In this document: positions 42,490 through 52,337 of the stretch, one piece after another
How the letters are laid out: each line of letters opens with the position of its first letter
How positions within the stretch are numbered: position 1 is the first letter of the stretch
Origin: Flavobacterium cheniae
GTDB lineage: Bacteria > Bacteroidota > Bacteroidia > Flavobacteriales > Flavobacteriaceae
DNA length: 64,000 nt
Assembly (NCBI RefSeq): GCF_004363695.1
Contig: NZ_SNZC01000001.1
Location: 490,150-554,149, forward strand
Direction of reading: 5' to 3'
The notes under the pieces: generated by a model
Told to the model about the DNA's origin: nothing
Database searches by the model: none
Seen by the model: the letters and a program-made list of their open reading frames with translations, nothing else
Made by a program: the position numbers and the translations under genes

Positions 42490-42870
42490 ATGAAAAGAGT
42501 TATTGTTGATTACGCAAAATTAACAAATGAAATCTTAACCTTACTAGTTGAGAAATTTCCTGACGGATATGATGATTCGGATATTATTCGTTTTAAAAAC
42601 GCTAAGAATGAAACAATTGAGGCAGTTGAAGTACGAACTGAAGACACTATTTTTTTAGTAAAAGTTAGTACAAAACTATCTGACCGAATTGAAAACTATG
42701 ACGAAGACGACATTATTGAAGATGATGTGGTAGTTGTACCAGATGAAAAAATCGGAAGTCTTAAAGATTTAGATATTGAAGAAGATGACGACGACGATGA
42801 CATTTCAAATGATTCTGACGATATTGTAGATTCTGATGAAGATTCAGACGACGATGACGACGAAGATTAA
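42490..42870 (+). CDS. Acidic-tailed conserved hypothetical protein
   Basis: A 126-residue protein with a small folded N-terminal part (about 1-65) and a strongly acidic Asp/Glu tail (about 70-126). I know no function. Followed by a strong terminator. Confidence 0.75.
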   Translation: MKRVIVDYAKLTNEILTLLVEKFPDGYDDSDIIRFKNAKNETIEAVEVRTEDTIFLVKVSTKLSDRIENYDEDDIIEDDVVVVPDEKIGSLKDLDIEEDDDDDDISNDSDDIVDSDEDSDDDDDED

Positions 42871-42875
42871 TACAC

Positions 42876-42910
42876 AAAAAAAGGGATTCAAAATTTGAAT
42901 CCCTTTTTTT
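42876..42910. terminator. Strong bidirectional terminator
   Basis: A long perfect hairpin AAGGGATTCAAA / TTTGAATCCCTT with A and T runs between convergent genes. Confidence 0.92.
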
Positions 42911-42911
42911 A

Positions 42912-43421
42912 TTATAAATAGCGTTCTAAAATCACATTCTTGTGATGCAATTCATGACCTAGTGTTATATATCCAATAGCTCTAACAGATACACTGCAAT
43001 TTGAAGCTGTTCCCAAACGTAGTAAATCTTCACCTGAAAGAGTTTCAAATAGACTTATTGTAGCATTTCGAACACTTTCATATTCCGCTAACAAACTTTC
43101 GTATTCTCTATTATTTGCATTAGCCGTAATTACATAATCATTTTCCTCAAATCCTGGCAAAGCAGTTTTGTCATTTCTTGCGATTCGTAAAGCGCGGTAA
43201 GCAAATATTCTCTCCGCATCAATTAAGTGCAGGATTATATCTTTGACAGTCCATTTCCCTTCTGCATATCGAAATTCATGCTTAAAAACTGGAACCGATT
43301 TAAAGAAATGTAACATTTCTTCTTTTTGTATTGTAAGTCCTTTAATAATATCTTGCTCTGGAACTAATTTGATATAATTCTCATAATAGGGAGCAAATTC
43401 GTTTGGTTGTAAATTTTTCAT
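42912..43421 (-). CDS. DinB family protein
   Basis: A 169-residue four-helix DinB/YfiT-like protein with the metal-binding histidines (WTVKDIILHLIDAER, and GHELHHKNVI near the end). The fold is used by thiol transferases and putative metal enzymes; substrate unknown. Confidence 0.85.
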   Translation of the reverse strand: MKNLQPNEFAPYYENYIKLVPEQDIIKGLTIQKEEMLHFFKSVPVFKHEFRYAEGKWTVKDIILHLIDAERIFAYRALRIARNDKTALPGFEENDYVITANANNREYESLLAEYESVRNATISLFETLSGEDLLRLGTASNCSVSVRAIGYITLGHELHHKNVILERYL

Positions 43422-43437
43422 AACAATATAAGATATA

Positions 43438-43462
43438 AAAAAAGCCTCATTAAGAGGCTTTC
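43438..43462 (-). terminator. Intrinsic terminator after the Lrp-family gene
   Basis: Minus-strand hairpin AAAGCCTC-TTAAT-GAGGCTTT followed by a T-run, directly after the regulator gene. Confidence 0.85.
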
Positions 43463-43467
43463 GTATT

Positions 43468-43947
43468 TTACAATTCTTTAAAAATCGTATGCATTAAACG
43501 TTTTTTATCGTTGATGCTCTCTTCTAAAGAAATCATGGTTTCTGTTCTGTAAACACCTTCAATATCGTCAATCATGAAGATAACTTCTTTAGCGTGTTTA
43601 GTGTCTTTAGCTCTAATTTTGCAGAAAATATTGAATTTTCCTGTAGTCACGTGAGCAACTGTTACGAATGGAATCTGATTGATACGTTCTAAAACGAATT
43701 TAGTTTGTGACGTGTTGTGCAAGAAAACTCCAACATAAGCAATGAAAGAATAACCTAATTTTTCATAATCTAATGTCAAAGAAGAACCTTGAATGATTCC
43801 TGCATCTTCCATTTTTTTCACCCTAACATGTACCGTTCCTGCAGAAATTAATAATTTTTTTGCAATATCTGTAAAAGGAACTCTCGTGTTATCAATCAAC
43901 ATGTCCAAAATTTGATGATCTACTTCATCTAAACGAAACTTACTCAT
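43468..43947 (-). CDS. Lrp/AsnC family transcriptional regulator
   Basis: A 159-residue Lrp-type regulator: N-terminal HTH (DHQILDMLIDNTRVPFTDIA) and C-terminal RAM/AsnC domain (VAHVTTGKFNIFCKIRAKD). Such proteins bind amino acids and regulate their metabolism. It is the gene before the M14 peptidase on the same strand order, with its own terminator. Confidence 0.9.
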   Translation of the reverse strand: MSKFRLDEVDHQILDMLIDNTRVPFTDIAKKLLISAGTVHVRVKKMEDAGIIQGSSLTLDYEKLGYSFIAYVGVFLHNTSQTKFVLERINQIPFVTVAHVTTGKFNIFCKIRAKDTKHAKEVIFMIDDIEGVYRTETMISLEESINDKKRLMHTIFKEL

Positions 43948-44004
43948 AAGTGCTTATAATATTTGTTAAATTTTTAATTTTTATTCAAATATGAAGCAAA
44001 TTTA

Positions 44005-45159
44005 TCAAATAATTTTTACACCATTGTTAAATTCTGTTAAATTATTGATAAAAAAATCAGCTTTTTCTTCTATTATTGGAAAATGCTTTCCTTTAGAAGT
44101 AAATAAACCATTTTTGCAATCGTATTCTAAATGTCCTTTAAAATCTTGTAAATCATCAATTTTAACGATTTTTGCTACAAATTTTAACTGACCATCTTGC
44201 ACTACTTCAGTATATTGAGCTGCAAAGTTAATTATTTTTTCTTCACTATTATCAATAATTTTGACATTTTTGTAAATAAAATCATAAAAACATTTGTTAT
44301 TTTGAGGAATATTCAAATAATACATCAATTCGTTATCAACTATAACGTTTTCGTAACTCACATCAAATGAACTTAAAAGCGAAATAAAAATATAATTTCG
44401 AACAATATCTCTATCATAATCATTTGCATAATGTCCCGCTTCAAATAAAATAGTTGGCGTATTTTGAGTAGTGAAATAATCACCTGTACAATTTACATTA
44501 TAACTATCATCAAAACGTCCAACTTGATTAGGAATGTATTGTTGTAACGCATTATTCATCTTGTTTATTATATGAATTGCTTTTAAGCGAACATCGTTGT
44601 ATTCTGTCTCTTTATTGTAAGCTGGCGATAAAAAAGAAACCGTAGCAGGTAAATTAAAACCTTCTGTACCAAAAATAGTTCTTTGATCGTGTAAATTATA
44701 GCAATAATCAGGTTGAAAACTTTTACAAACACTATGTAAGACTTGCATTTCTGGTTGAGTAGCATTAAAAGCATCTCTATTCAAATCAATTGTATTCGCA
44801 TTTTCCCTTGTATATAAGAATGCTCCGTCTGGATTCAACATAGGAATACATAATAAGGTGTATTCGTTTTTAATGCGATTCGCAATTTCGTTATCCGATT
44901 GTAAAAAATTAAAGAAGTCAAATAACCCTTTTGTCGTGGTAGATTCGTTTCCATGCATTTGCGACCACATCAAAATTTTTGTTTTTCCTGTTCCTGTTTT
45001 TACTTGATAGATCTCTCGTTCTTGAACTGATTTTCCAATTTCAGTAATCTCAAAATCTGAATTTAATGATTCTAATATTGGTAAAATAATATCTAAATGA
45101 ATATACTTTCCTTTGAGTTTTGGTTCTAAATATTGAGTTGCTAATTGTAAATAATTCAT
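44005..45159 (-). CDS. M14 family zinc carboxypeptidase
   Basis: A 384-residue protein from MNYLQLATQYLEPK; an upstream Met would add 23 residues running into operator DNA. Zinc ligands appear in MHGNESTTTKG (H and E) and a downstream His (NLHDQRT); NLNPDGAFLY-like and DLNRD motifs are present, and the catalytic Glu is in TILFEAGH. No signal peptide, so cytoplasmic. Its promoter region carries repressor operators shared with the divergent XRE-type gene. Confidence 0.85.
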   Translation of the reverse strand: MNYLQLATQYLEPKLKGKYIHLDIILPILESLNSDFEITEIGKSVQEREIYQVKTGTGKTKILMWSQMHGNESTTTKGLFDFFNFLQSDNEIANRIKNEYTLLCIPMLNPDGAFLYTRENANTIDLNRDAFNATQPEMQVLHSVCKSFQPDYCYNLHDQRTIFGTEGFNLPATVSFLSPAYNKETEYNDVRLKAIHIINKMNNALQQYIPNQVGRFDDSYNVNCTGDYFTTQNTPTILFEAGHYANDYDRDIVRNYIFISLLSSFDVSYENVIVDNELMYYLNIPQNNKCFYDFIYKNVKIIDNSEEKIINFAAQYTEVVQDGQLKFVAKIVKIDDLQDFKGHLEYDCKNGLFTSKGKHFPIIEEKADFFINNLTEFNNGVKII

Positions 45160-45172
45160 GGCTTTCTTTTGA

Positions 45173-45468
45173 TTTACAAATGTAAACAACTTATATTTTA
45201 CATTTGTAAACATGTAAAAACACCACATAATTTACTTTTGTAAACTATTGTAATACCTTTAATAACTCCCTAGTATTAGTCATGTTTACAAGATTAATAC
45301 TAGTCTAATTAAAATGATTATATTATTGTAAATCAGTTTATTAATATTACTTACATTAAGTCTTTATTTATATTAAAATCTTCTATTTACATTTGTAAAC
45401 TTGCTTAATTCACTATTATTGTTTACATTTGTAATTCTTTAAATCTATTCACTATTTACAATGGTAAA
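45173..45468. promoter_or_regulatory. Array of TTTACA-NN-TGTAAA operators
   Basis: Three perfect palindromes (45173-45186, 45197-45210, 45386-45399) and three with one or two mismatches (45231-45244, 45422-45435, 45455-45468), plus scattered TGTAAA half sites (e.g. 45213-45218). The last overlaps the ATG of the XRE-type gene and the first two flank the M14 start region. This is almost certainly the binding array of the adjacent repressor. Confidence 0.8.
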
Positions 45469-45922
45469 CATCGATGATTTTATTAAACGTTTAGAAATTA
45501 TACTCGATTATTATAATTTATCTGCTTCTGCATTTGCGGATAAAATCAATGTGCAGCGTTCGAGTTTGTCTCACCTACTCTCTGGGAGAAATAAACCTAG
45601 CTTAGATTTTATCATCAAAGTAATTGAGGTTTTTCCTGAAGTAGATTTGTATTGGATTTTAAATGGAAAAGGAAATTTTCCGAAATCAGAAATTGTGGCT
45701 CATTCAGTTTTAGAAATTGAAAAAAATAATGCTTCAACTCCAATAATAGAATCTACATTTTCTGAACCTGATTTATTTTCGACTGTAGAAAAAGGAATTC
45801 CTCCTACTCTTCCAGAAACTAATCCTGTAGAATCGATTAAAACAGAAAATAATTCTCCTGAAGAAATTGAGCGCATTGTAGTGTTTTTTAAAAACGGAAC
45901 TTTCAAAAACTATAAACCATAA
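45461..45922 (+). CDS. XRE/Cro-CI-like HTH regulator
   Basis: A 153-residue protein with an N-terminal helix-turn-helix (SASAFADKINVQRSSLSHLLSGRNKPSLDF interrupted here for length: recognition helix VQRSSLSHLL) and an unstructured Pro/Ser/Glu-rich C-terminal half. It follows an array of TTTACA-NN-TGTAAA sites, one of which covers its own start codon, so autorepression is likely, together with control of the divergent M14 peptidase. No phage genes are nearby. Confidence 0.85.
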   Translation: MVNIDDFIKRLEIILDYYNLSASAFADKINVQRSSLSHLLSGRNKPSLDFIIKVIEVFPEVDLYWILNGKGNFPKSEIVAHSVLEIEKNNASTPIIESTFSEPDLFSTVEKGIPPTLPETNPVESIKTENNSPEEIERIVVFFKNGTFKNYKP

Positions 45923-45950
45923 AAAAACTCTGAATTCCTCCAGAGTTCTT
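45921..45950. terminator. Intrinsic terminator
   Basis: Hairpin AACTCTG/CAGAGTT with A and T flanks between the convergent XRE-type gene and the lipoprotein gene. Confidence 0.8.
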
Positions 45951-45971
45951 AAATAATTAAATAACTAACCT

Positions 45972-47009
45972 TTATCTTCGGTGTAAATAAACTGCTGTTA
46001 CTCCTGCTTCTGCTCTACTCATTTGAGGTGTTGCATCTGCTGACATTGTTGGGAAAGCAAATTTTAAAACTAAACCGCCTGAATTCAAGCGTTCTGCTAC
46101 ATAAATTGCATTTGTTACGTGGTCATAAGCAACATCGACAGGGTTTCCTAACATAGAATTAGGTCCGTACACTCTAATTTGATTGTTCATAGCAATTGTT
46201 CCCAAATTATTTGTCATGTTTAGTACAGAAGTAAAGTTATTAATAACCACTAAACCACCGTCGGTTGCGCTTGAAGCTAATCCTACATCAGATAAAACCA
46301 TTACATTATCTTGCGGAGAATAAGTAATTCCGTGTGTTCTAACTAAGCCTTCAATAGTTACTCTTTTTGAAGCCGAAATTGACCCTGTAGCATTTGAAAA
46401 GAAATTGTTGTAAACTACTAAATCGCTAGTATTATCAGCAATAGCATACATGGTAGTTCCATCTAAATGAATTCCCCAAAGTTTGATATCTACAGTATAG
46501 GTATTTAAAAGTGTAAATCCAGTTGTATTTCTTTGGTACACATAAAATTTGCTGATATTTCCATTACCAGCATTTTGATCTTGAGCTACCACTACTTTAT
46601 CTCCTGAAACCGCAATTTCACGAGCGTTTGTAAAATCTACTGAAGAAGAAAACGATAAATCTAATGTTGTTGCAGAAGAAATGATGGCATTTCTTAATCC
46701 GTTATAAGCTTCTACTCTATTATTGGTTCGAGAAGCCAAAACTACTTGATCTTTAAATGTATCATAGTAAACACCATCTGCATCCGTTGAACTAATTGTA
46801 AAACTTTTTGCAGTAGGAGTTGTCGCTAGTAAATCTGTAAATGATATTTTTCCTGATGTGTTACTGGTGGTTACCAATTTTAATTCCTGAGCCGGAGTTG
46901 GTGTTTGATCAATTGGTTCTGGTTCAGGAGTTACCATTGAAGAATCGTCGTCATTACAAGAAGTAAATAAAACTGCTACTAAAGCAAGAGGTAAAAATAG
47001 TTTTTTCAT
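45972..47009 (-). CDS. Hypothetical beta-propeller-like lipoprotein
   Basis: A 345-residue protein with a lipoprotein signal (LALVAVLFTSC) followed by an acidic DDDSS export-type stretch and a Pro/Glu linker. The rest is repetitive beta structure with NNRVEAYNGL, DKVVVAQDQ and DNVMVLSD-type strands, suggesting a propeller. Surface-exposed lipoprotein of unknown role. Confidence 0.7.
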   Translation of the reverse strand: MKKLFLPLALVAVLFTSCNDDDSSMVTPEPEPIDQTPTPAQELKLVTTSNTSGKISFTDLLATTPTAKSFTISSTDADGVYYDTFKDQVVLASRTNNRVEAYNGLRNAIISSATTLDLSFSSSVDFTNAREIAVSGDKVVVAQDQNAGNGNISKFYVYQRNTTGFTLLNTYTVDIKLWGIHLDGTTMYAIADNTSDLVVYNNFFSNATGSISASKRVTIEGLVRTHGITYSPQDNVMVLSDVGLASSATDGGLVVINNFTSVLNMTNNLGTIAMNNQIRVYGPNSMLGNPVDVAYDHVTNAIYVAERLNSGGLVLKFAFPTMSADATPQMSRAEAGVTAVYLHRR

Positions 47010-47113
47010 TTGTTAAAAGTTTTGGTTTCTTCTATCTACGAAAAACTATTCTTCTTAGTTTTATTTTGAGTGAAATTTATTTTATCTTCCTAATAATAAA
47101 CACTTTAAATAGA

Positions 47114-47671
47114 TTATTCCTTTGGAACATAACTCAATTCTGGAACTTTTCCAATGACTCCTTTATAATACGATTCTAAAAATTTAATATCAGCTTCGAT
47201 ATTTCCGGTTGGATAAAAAGGTTCGTTGTAAACCACTTCTTTTCTTCCGTAATCAAAAGCAACGGGAACAATTGGTACATTTGCTTTTAAAGCCATGTAA
47301 TAAAAACCTGTTTTCCATTCGGTTACTTTTTTTCGAGTTCCTTCTGGCGCGATTGCTAATCTAAAAATTTCTTTTTCTTGAAATATTTTGGCAATTGTAT
47401 CTACTTTGTTCTCGTTTTTTTGACGATTTAAAGGTGTTCCTCCTGTCCAAGTGAAAAAATAATTAAACGGAAACACGAATAATTCCTTTTTAGCCACATA
47501 ATTAATTTCAATATTTAGAATACCTCGTGAAAAAATACCAAGGAAAAAATCCCACCAACTCGTGTGAGGAACAGCAATAATTACACATTTTTTTACTATT
47601 GGAGCTATGGAGCCAACTACTTTCCATCCAAAAATTTTACAGAAAATAAATTTGTATATAATTTGTTTCAT
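47114..47671 (-). CDS. PlsC-family acyltransferase
   Basis: A 185-residue 1-acylglycerol-3-phosphate acyltransferase-like protein. The catalytic H-x4-D is in PHTSWWDFFLG and the phosphate-binding EGTR in IAPEGTRKK. It acylates a lysophospholipid or a related acceptor at the membrane. Short form; acceptor unknown. Confidence 0.83.
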   Translation of the reverse strand: MKQIIYKFIFCKIFGWKVVGSIAPIVKKCVIIAVPHTSWWDFFLGIFSRGILNIEINYVAKKELFVFPFNYFFTWTGGTPLNRQKNENKVDTIAKIFQEKEIFRLAIAPEGTRKKVTEWKTGFYYMALKANVPIVPVAFDYGRKEVVYNEPFYPTGNIEADIKFLESYYKGVIGKVPELSYVPKE

Positions 47672-47727
47672 ATGAGACTATTTTGAGACAAAAATAAAAT
47701 TATATTTACGATAACAAACAAAAATAC

Positions 47728-48390
47728 ATGATTAAGCGTTTATTGAGTTATTTATTACCTATAAAAATTCACCAAAAGAAATCGGTTTACAGTAAAAATC
47801 TAGAAGTTACCTGGAATAATGGGTATTTGGTTTTAGATTCTGAAAATACCAATTATTCTTTTGGAAGTTTACAGCGCGTGTTAAAAAAAGGATTAAAATA
47901 CATTGGTTACGAGCGTATTCAAAATTTTGAATCGATATTAGTTTTAGGCGTTGCTGGTGGAAGCGTCATTGAGACGCTGAAAAAAGAAGTGAAATTTGAA
48001 GGAAAAATTACAGGCGTAGAAATTGATGCGGCTGTTGTAGAATTGGCAACAAAATACTTTGGATTAGGAAAGCACGACAATGTTTCAATCGTAATTGATG
48101 ATGCATTTGAATTCGTTTTAAAAACCAAAGAAAAATACGATTTAATTATAATTGACATTTTCCAAGATACAACAATGCCGAATTTTTTATTTGAAGATTT
48201 CTTTATTAATCGCATTAATTTTTTACTTAATGTAAATGGATTTATCTTATTTAATACCATGGTTTTAGATTATCAAGATAGAAGAAGAAATGCAATTTAT
48301 AAAAGCAAATTTGACAACAACTACTCTGTTAGATTGTATCCAAAAATTGAAGTCCACAACGAATTATTTACCATTAAAAAATTAGCCTAA
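47728..48390 (+). CDS. Spermidine synthase-like methyltransferase-fold protein
   Basis: A 220-residue protein of the spermidine synthase superfamily. The SAM-fold motif I is ILVLGVAGGSVIETL and an acidic post-I loop is GVEIDAAVVELA. It lacks a clear N-terminal tetramerisation domain and the full aminopropyl-transfer DTD motif is only approximate (LIIIDIFQDTT), so a methyltransferase-like role is possible. Its stop overlaps the next start. Confidence 0.7.
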   Translation: MIKRLLSYLLPIKIHQKKSVYSKNLEVTWNNGYLVLDSENTNYSFGSLQRVLKKGLKYIGYERIQNFESILVLGVAGGSVIETLKKEVKFEGKITGVEIDAAVVELATKYFGLGKHDNVSIVIDDAFEFVLKTKEKYDLIIIDIFQDTTMPNFLFEDFFINRINFLLNVNGFILFNTMVLDYQDRRRNAIYKSKFDNNYSVRLYPKIEVHNELFTIKKLA

Positions 48391-49094
48391 TGCGAGTAGT
48401 AAAAAAACTTTTAGTGGGAAAAGTCAGTGAAAAGCATTCTCATCCAATTAGTCCACTTCATAAGAGAATTTCTAATATTCAATCTATTTGGAACAATGAT
48501 CATGAAGATGATAATGGGATTGAGAAGATTGTTCGTTTGTTTTTATCGATTTCTCAATTGTTCTTTTTGGGAATTTATATTAAACATTTTGCCAATAAAT
48601 TCGGTCATGAATATAAGGATTTGGCCATGGATTTATATGTTTTGTCTAAGGTTATCTTTCCATTCTTAATTCTGATAAATGACTGGCAAAATCATGATTA
48701 TGTAATTTGGATATTGGTCTTTTTATTATTAGAAACCATACTGTATATTCCAACATTGATTTTTGCCTCCGATCTATTTTCAAGACCTCGATCTTATAAA
48801 CGTTCAATGTTATTATTGTTCTTTAATTACATTGAAGTTGTAGTTTCGTTTGCAGTTTTGTATACTTTGGGAGATAATATGAATAAACCTTTTGAACACT
48901 GGTTCGATTCGGTTTATTTTAGCTTAATAAGTTCAAATTCAATTGGATACGGAGATTACTACCCTGTTACCACTTTTGGAAAAGTATTGGTTAGTTTACA
49001 AGCATTATTCTTTTTATCGTTTGTAATCTTATTTTTAAATTTTTTCTCAACAAAAGTTAAAAGTAAAGGCTATTTTGAAGACGAAGAAATTTAA
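48390..49094 (+). CDS. Two-TM potassium channel family protein
   Basis: A 234-residue membrane protein with several N-terminal hydrophobic segments and a C-terminal pore module: [14 protein letters not shown] contains the GYGD selectivity filter followed by a last membrane helix. Likely an inner membrane K+ channel. Start overlaps the upstream gene by one base (TAATG), so the two are translationally coupled. Confidence 0.83.
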   Translation: MRVVKKLLVGKVSEKHSHPISPLHKRISNIQSIWNNDHEDDNGIEKIVRLFLSISQLFFLGIYIKHFANKFGHEYKDLAMDLYVLSKVIFPFLILINDWQNHDYVIWILVFLLLETILYIPTLIFASDLFSRPRSYKRSMLLLFFNYIEVVVSFAVLYTLGDNMNKPFEHWFDSVYFSLISSNSIGYGDYYPVTTFGKVLVSLQALFFLSFVILFLNFFSTKVKSKGYFEDEEI

Positions 49095-49819
49095 GACAAT
49101 AACTTTCTAGCTTTTTCTAAATCTTCAAAAGTGTCAATTCCAATACTTCCATGCGAAGTTTCCACCATTTTAATGCGTTTTCCGTATTCTAAATAACGAA
49201 GTTGCTCTAGTTTTTCAGAAGCCTCTAATGATAACATAGGTAATCGAAAAAAATCCATCAAAGCTTCTTTTCTGAAAGCATAAATTCCGATGTGTTTCAT
49301 ATAACGAACACCTGCATTTTCATCTCGTGGAAACGGAATTACTGAACGCGAAAAGTAAAGAGCAAAACCTTGTTGGTCCGTAATTACTTTTACGTTATTA
49401 GGATTGTTAATCTCTTCTTTATCAGTTATTTGAAACATTAGCGAACCCAAATCAACTTTCTTTTCAGTATCGTTTTTGAAGACTTCGATTAATTCTTCTA
49501 AAGGCTTTTTATTAATAAATGGTTCATCACCTTGCACGTTAATTACAACATCAACATCCATGTTTTCAACTGCTTCCGCAATTCTGTCACTTCCGCTTTC
49601 GTGTTCTTTTATAGACATGATGGCTTTGCCTCCATTCGAAATAATTTCGTTGAAAATTAAATTGGAATCCGTAACCACGAAAACATCATCAAATAAATTT
49701 GTTGACATAGCTGCTTCATAGGTTCTAAGAATTACAGTTTTGCCACCTAAATCTTGCATTAATTTTGCAGGGAAACGTGTGGATGCATAACGAGCAGGAA
49801 TTACAGCTATTATTTTCAT
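49091..49819 (-). CDS. kdsB: 3-deoxy-manno-octulosonate cytidylyltransferase
   Basis: A 242-residue Kds[18 protein letters not shown] at the N-terminus, [10 protein letters not shown], and the HIGIYAFR motif. It makes CMP-Kdo for lipopolysaccharide. Its 3' end overlaps the convergent channel gene by 4 bp. Confidence 0.95.
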   Translation of the reverse strand: MKIIAVIPARYASTRFPAKLMQDLGGKTVILRTYEAAMSTNLFDDVFVVTDSNLIFNEIISNGGKAIMSIKEHESGSDRIAEAVENMDVDVVINVQGDEPFINKKPLEELIEVFKNDTEKKVDLGSLMFQITDKEEINNPNNVKVITDQQGFALYFSRSVIPFPRDENAGVRYMKHIGIYAFRKEALMDFFRLPMLSLEASEKLEQLRYLEYGKRIKMVETSHGSIGIDTFEDLEKARKLLS

Positions 49820-49852
49820 GGTTGATTTATAATTATCGCCTAAGGCATAAAT

Positions 49853-50224
49853 TTAATTTTTAAATATCAATTCTGTTTTCTCATTATTTTTTAAAAGAAT
49901 GGCGTCTTTTATAGTAAAATCGGTTTTTGTTTCACTAATTTCAAACTGATATACTTCTATTTTTTTATTAGAATAATCTAAAAGATGTTTCATACAATCA
50001 TCAATTGTAACAAAAATTTCATCATCTAATTTTTGTATTAAACCAGCTTCTTTATTATCAACAATTATAAAGTAATTATCAGATTTATCAATTTCATAAT
50101 ATAATTCTTGAAAAACTCCGTATTTATCTTCAATACTCATTAAATATAGTCCATAACAAATATATAAGAAGAATAAAAAAAGGGTTAAACAAATACCTAT
50201 AATTATTTTAGTTTTTAATTTCAT
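49853..50224 (-). CDS. Hypothetical membrane-anchored protein
   Basis: A 123-residue protein with one N-terminal hydrophobic helix (IIIGICLTLFLFFLYICYG) and a polar domain of about 90 residues. No family recognised. Its start overlaps the end of the DUF4126 gene by 4 bp. Confidence 0.6.
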   Translation of the reverse strand: MKLKTKIIIGICLTLFLFFLYICYGLYLMSIEDKYGVFQELYYEIDKSDNYFIIVDNKEAGLIQKLDDEIFVTIDDCMKHLLDYSNKKIEVYQFEISETKTDFTIKDAILLKNNEKTELIFKN

Positions 50225-50787
50225 TTCTCTTTTTTAGAAAAAAACTTTTTGAACAATCTAATCCCGACAAAAATAATAAGGATAACCACAATAAAAGCAA
50301 CAATAGGCAAGAAAATAGCCAAAACGGATACAAAAGATGCCGTTGCTGTTTCTGTAGTAGAAACTAAATGATTTCCTATTCCGCCAGTAGTTACCGTTGA
50401 TGTTGCCCTTGTTACGGCTGTTGCTGAATTTATAGCAGTAGCAGTTCCTCCTCCTGCAATGATGGCTAATCCCCAAGTTATCATTGGATCTAAATCGACT
50501 AAAGTTGAAGCCATCACAACCGTTCCGGCAATTCCTGCCAAAGGAACAGCTAGAGTATCTAATAAATTATCTATATACGGAATGTAATAAGCCAAAATTT
50601 CGATTACTGTGGCTATTCCCAAACAAATAATTGCGGTTAAACTTCCAATCCAAGCAAACGAATCGCCCACAGGAACGTATCCAAAATGTGTGGCTAAACT
50701 TAGCACAAACAAAGGAACAAACACTCTAAAACCAGCCGAAGCGGCTAATCCAATTCCTAAACAAACACTAATTATGGTTTCTAACAT
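50221..50787 (-). CDS. DUF4126 family membrane protein
   Basis: A 188-residue protein with about five hydrophobic segments and a glycine/alanine/threonine-rich middle (GTATAINSATAVTRATSTV), matching DUF4126. No established function. It follows the RecD-like helicase gene by 3 bp. Confidence 0.82.
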   Translation of the reverse strand: MLETIISVCLGIGLAASAGFRVFVPLFVLSLATHFGYVPVGDSFAWIGSLTAIICLGIATVIEILAYYIPYIDNLLDTLAVPLAGIAGTVVMASTLVDLDPMITWGLAIIAGGGTATAINSATAVTRATSTVTTGGIGNHLVSTTETATASFVSVLAIFLPIVAFIVVILIIFVGIRLFKKFFSKKEK

Positions 50788-50790
50788 AGC

Positions 50791-52215
50791 TTAATTGTGA
50801 AAATATTCATCTTTAAATCCTATTAAATATAACTTTTCTTCTGCACGTGTAATGGCTGTATACAACCATCTCACATAATCAATATCTATACCATTTGGCA
50901 AATAAGGTTGCTCTACAAAAACGGTTTTCCATTGGCCACCTTGCGATTTATGACACGTTATCGCATAAGAGAATTTAACTTGTAAGGCATTGAAATACTC
51001 ATTTTCCTTAACTTTCTGCAATTTTTTATATTGCTGACGTTCTTCTTCATAATCCAATAACACTTCTTGATACAATTTATTCGATTCTTCATACGTTAAC
51101 GAAGGTGATTCGCTCATAATTGTATCTAACATGATAACTGTATCAAACGGAATTTGATTGGGATAATCAACCATTCTGACTTTTACAGTTGCAAATTTGA
51201 ATCCGTATAACTCTTGAATTTTTCTGATTTCTAATATTTCAATGATATCACCATTCGCAATAAATCCGGCTTCTGATTCTTCTTTTAACCAAAAATAATT
51301 ATTTTTTACAACCATCATATAATCTCCAGTTGAAATTTCACTTTCCTTGGATAAAATGGAAGTTCTAATTTGTTGGTTATACTGGTTGGCTCTTTTATTG
51401 GAACGTAAAATAAAAACAGTATCTTCAATACTATAATTATCATACGCCTGATGAATAGCATCTTGAATTTCATATCCATCTTGCAAACGCACAATATCTT
51501 TAAATCCATTTAGCTTAAATTGAAACGTATCAATAAAATGTGAATGTAATAATTCGCGTAATTCAGTAGCATTATACAAAATTCCAGAATGTTCTGCCTG
51601 ACGCATCACTTCATCTAATTCAATATGATGCACATTTTTTTGATAATGTAATGAAAGTGAATCAATATCTAAAGCTGGACTCACACTCATATTTACTGGC
51701 GGCAACTGGGCTGTATCTCCAATTAATAAAAGTTTGCAGTTTTTTCCAGCTTCTACATAAAAGAACAAATCATCTAACAAAGAACCATTTTCATATAATT
51801 TAGAATCCTGATTGGTATCTGAAATCATTGAAGATTCATCAACAATAAATAAGGTGTTTTTAAATTTATTTTGTTGTAGAGTAAAACTCACTCCTCCCGT
51901 TTTATTTTTTTTAGGATAATAAATTCTCTTATGAATTGTAAATGCTGGCTTTCCTGAATAATTACTAATCACTTTTGCAGCTCTTCCTGTGGGAGCTAAT
52001 AGCACAGCTTTCATATCAACTTCACTCAAATGATTAATCACAGTCGAAATTATGGTTGTTTTACCCGTTCCGGCATAACCTTTGAGAACAAAAATATCAT
52101 CAGATGTTGAATTCAAAATAAAATCAGCAATTTTCTGAAAAAAAACTTCTTGTTTTTGTGTGGGTTGATGCGGAAAATTATTTTGTAATAAATTGTAAAA
52201 CAGCTTATAAGTCAT
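50791..52215 (-). CDS. RecD-like ATP-dependent DNA helicase
   Basis: About 474 residues (an in-frame Met six codons upstream is also possible). SF1B motifs: Walker A GYAGTGKTTI, Walker B FIVDESSMI, motif III IGDTAQLPPV, and the C-terminal UvrD-like motif ITCHKSQGGQWKTVFV with YTAITRAEEKLYLIG. A 5'-3' DNA helicase without the RecD N-terminal domains. Likely DNA repair or replication restart. Confidence 0.88.
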   Translation of the reverse strand: MTYKLFYNLLQNNFPHQPTQKQEVFFQKIADFILNSTSDDIFVLKGYAGTGKTTIISTVINHLSEVDMKAVLLAPTGRAAKVISNYSGKPAFTIHKRIYYPKKNKTGGVSFTLQQNKFKNTLFIVDESSMISDTNQDSKLYENGSLLDDLFFYVEAGKNCKLLLIGDTAQLPPVNMSVSPALDIDSLSLHYQKNVHHIELDEVMRQAEHSGILYNATELRELLHSHFIDTFQFKLNGFKDIVRLQDGYEIQDAIHQAYDNYSIEDTVFILRSNKRANQYNQQIRTSILSKESEISTGDYMMVVKNNYFWLKEESEAGFIANGDIIEILEIRKIQELYGFKFATVKVRMVDYPNQIPFDTVIMLDTIMSESPSLTYEESNKLYQEVLLDYEEERQQYKKLQKVKENEYFNALQVKFSYAITCHKSQGGQWKTVFVEQPYLPNGIDIDYVRWLYTAITRAEEKLYLIGFKDEYFHN

Positions 52216-52337
52216 GAAAATGGATTTGGCCAATATTAATTTTTCAAATATACTGATGATTTTTACAAGAAATTCTTTTGTGTAGAAAAAAAAATTGTAG
52301 ATTTGCGTACCTATTTAACTAAAAATAAATTATTCAA

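Noticed and set aside
45461..45922. XRE/Cro-CI-like protein as a phage repressor
   Set aside because: The operators are real, but neighbours are an M14 peptidase, an Lrp regulator and a lipoprotein, with no phage genes.
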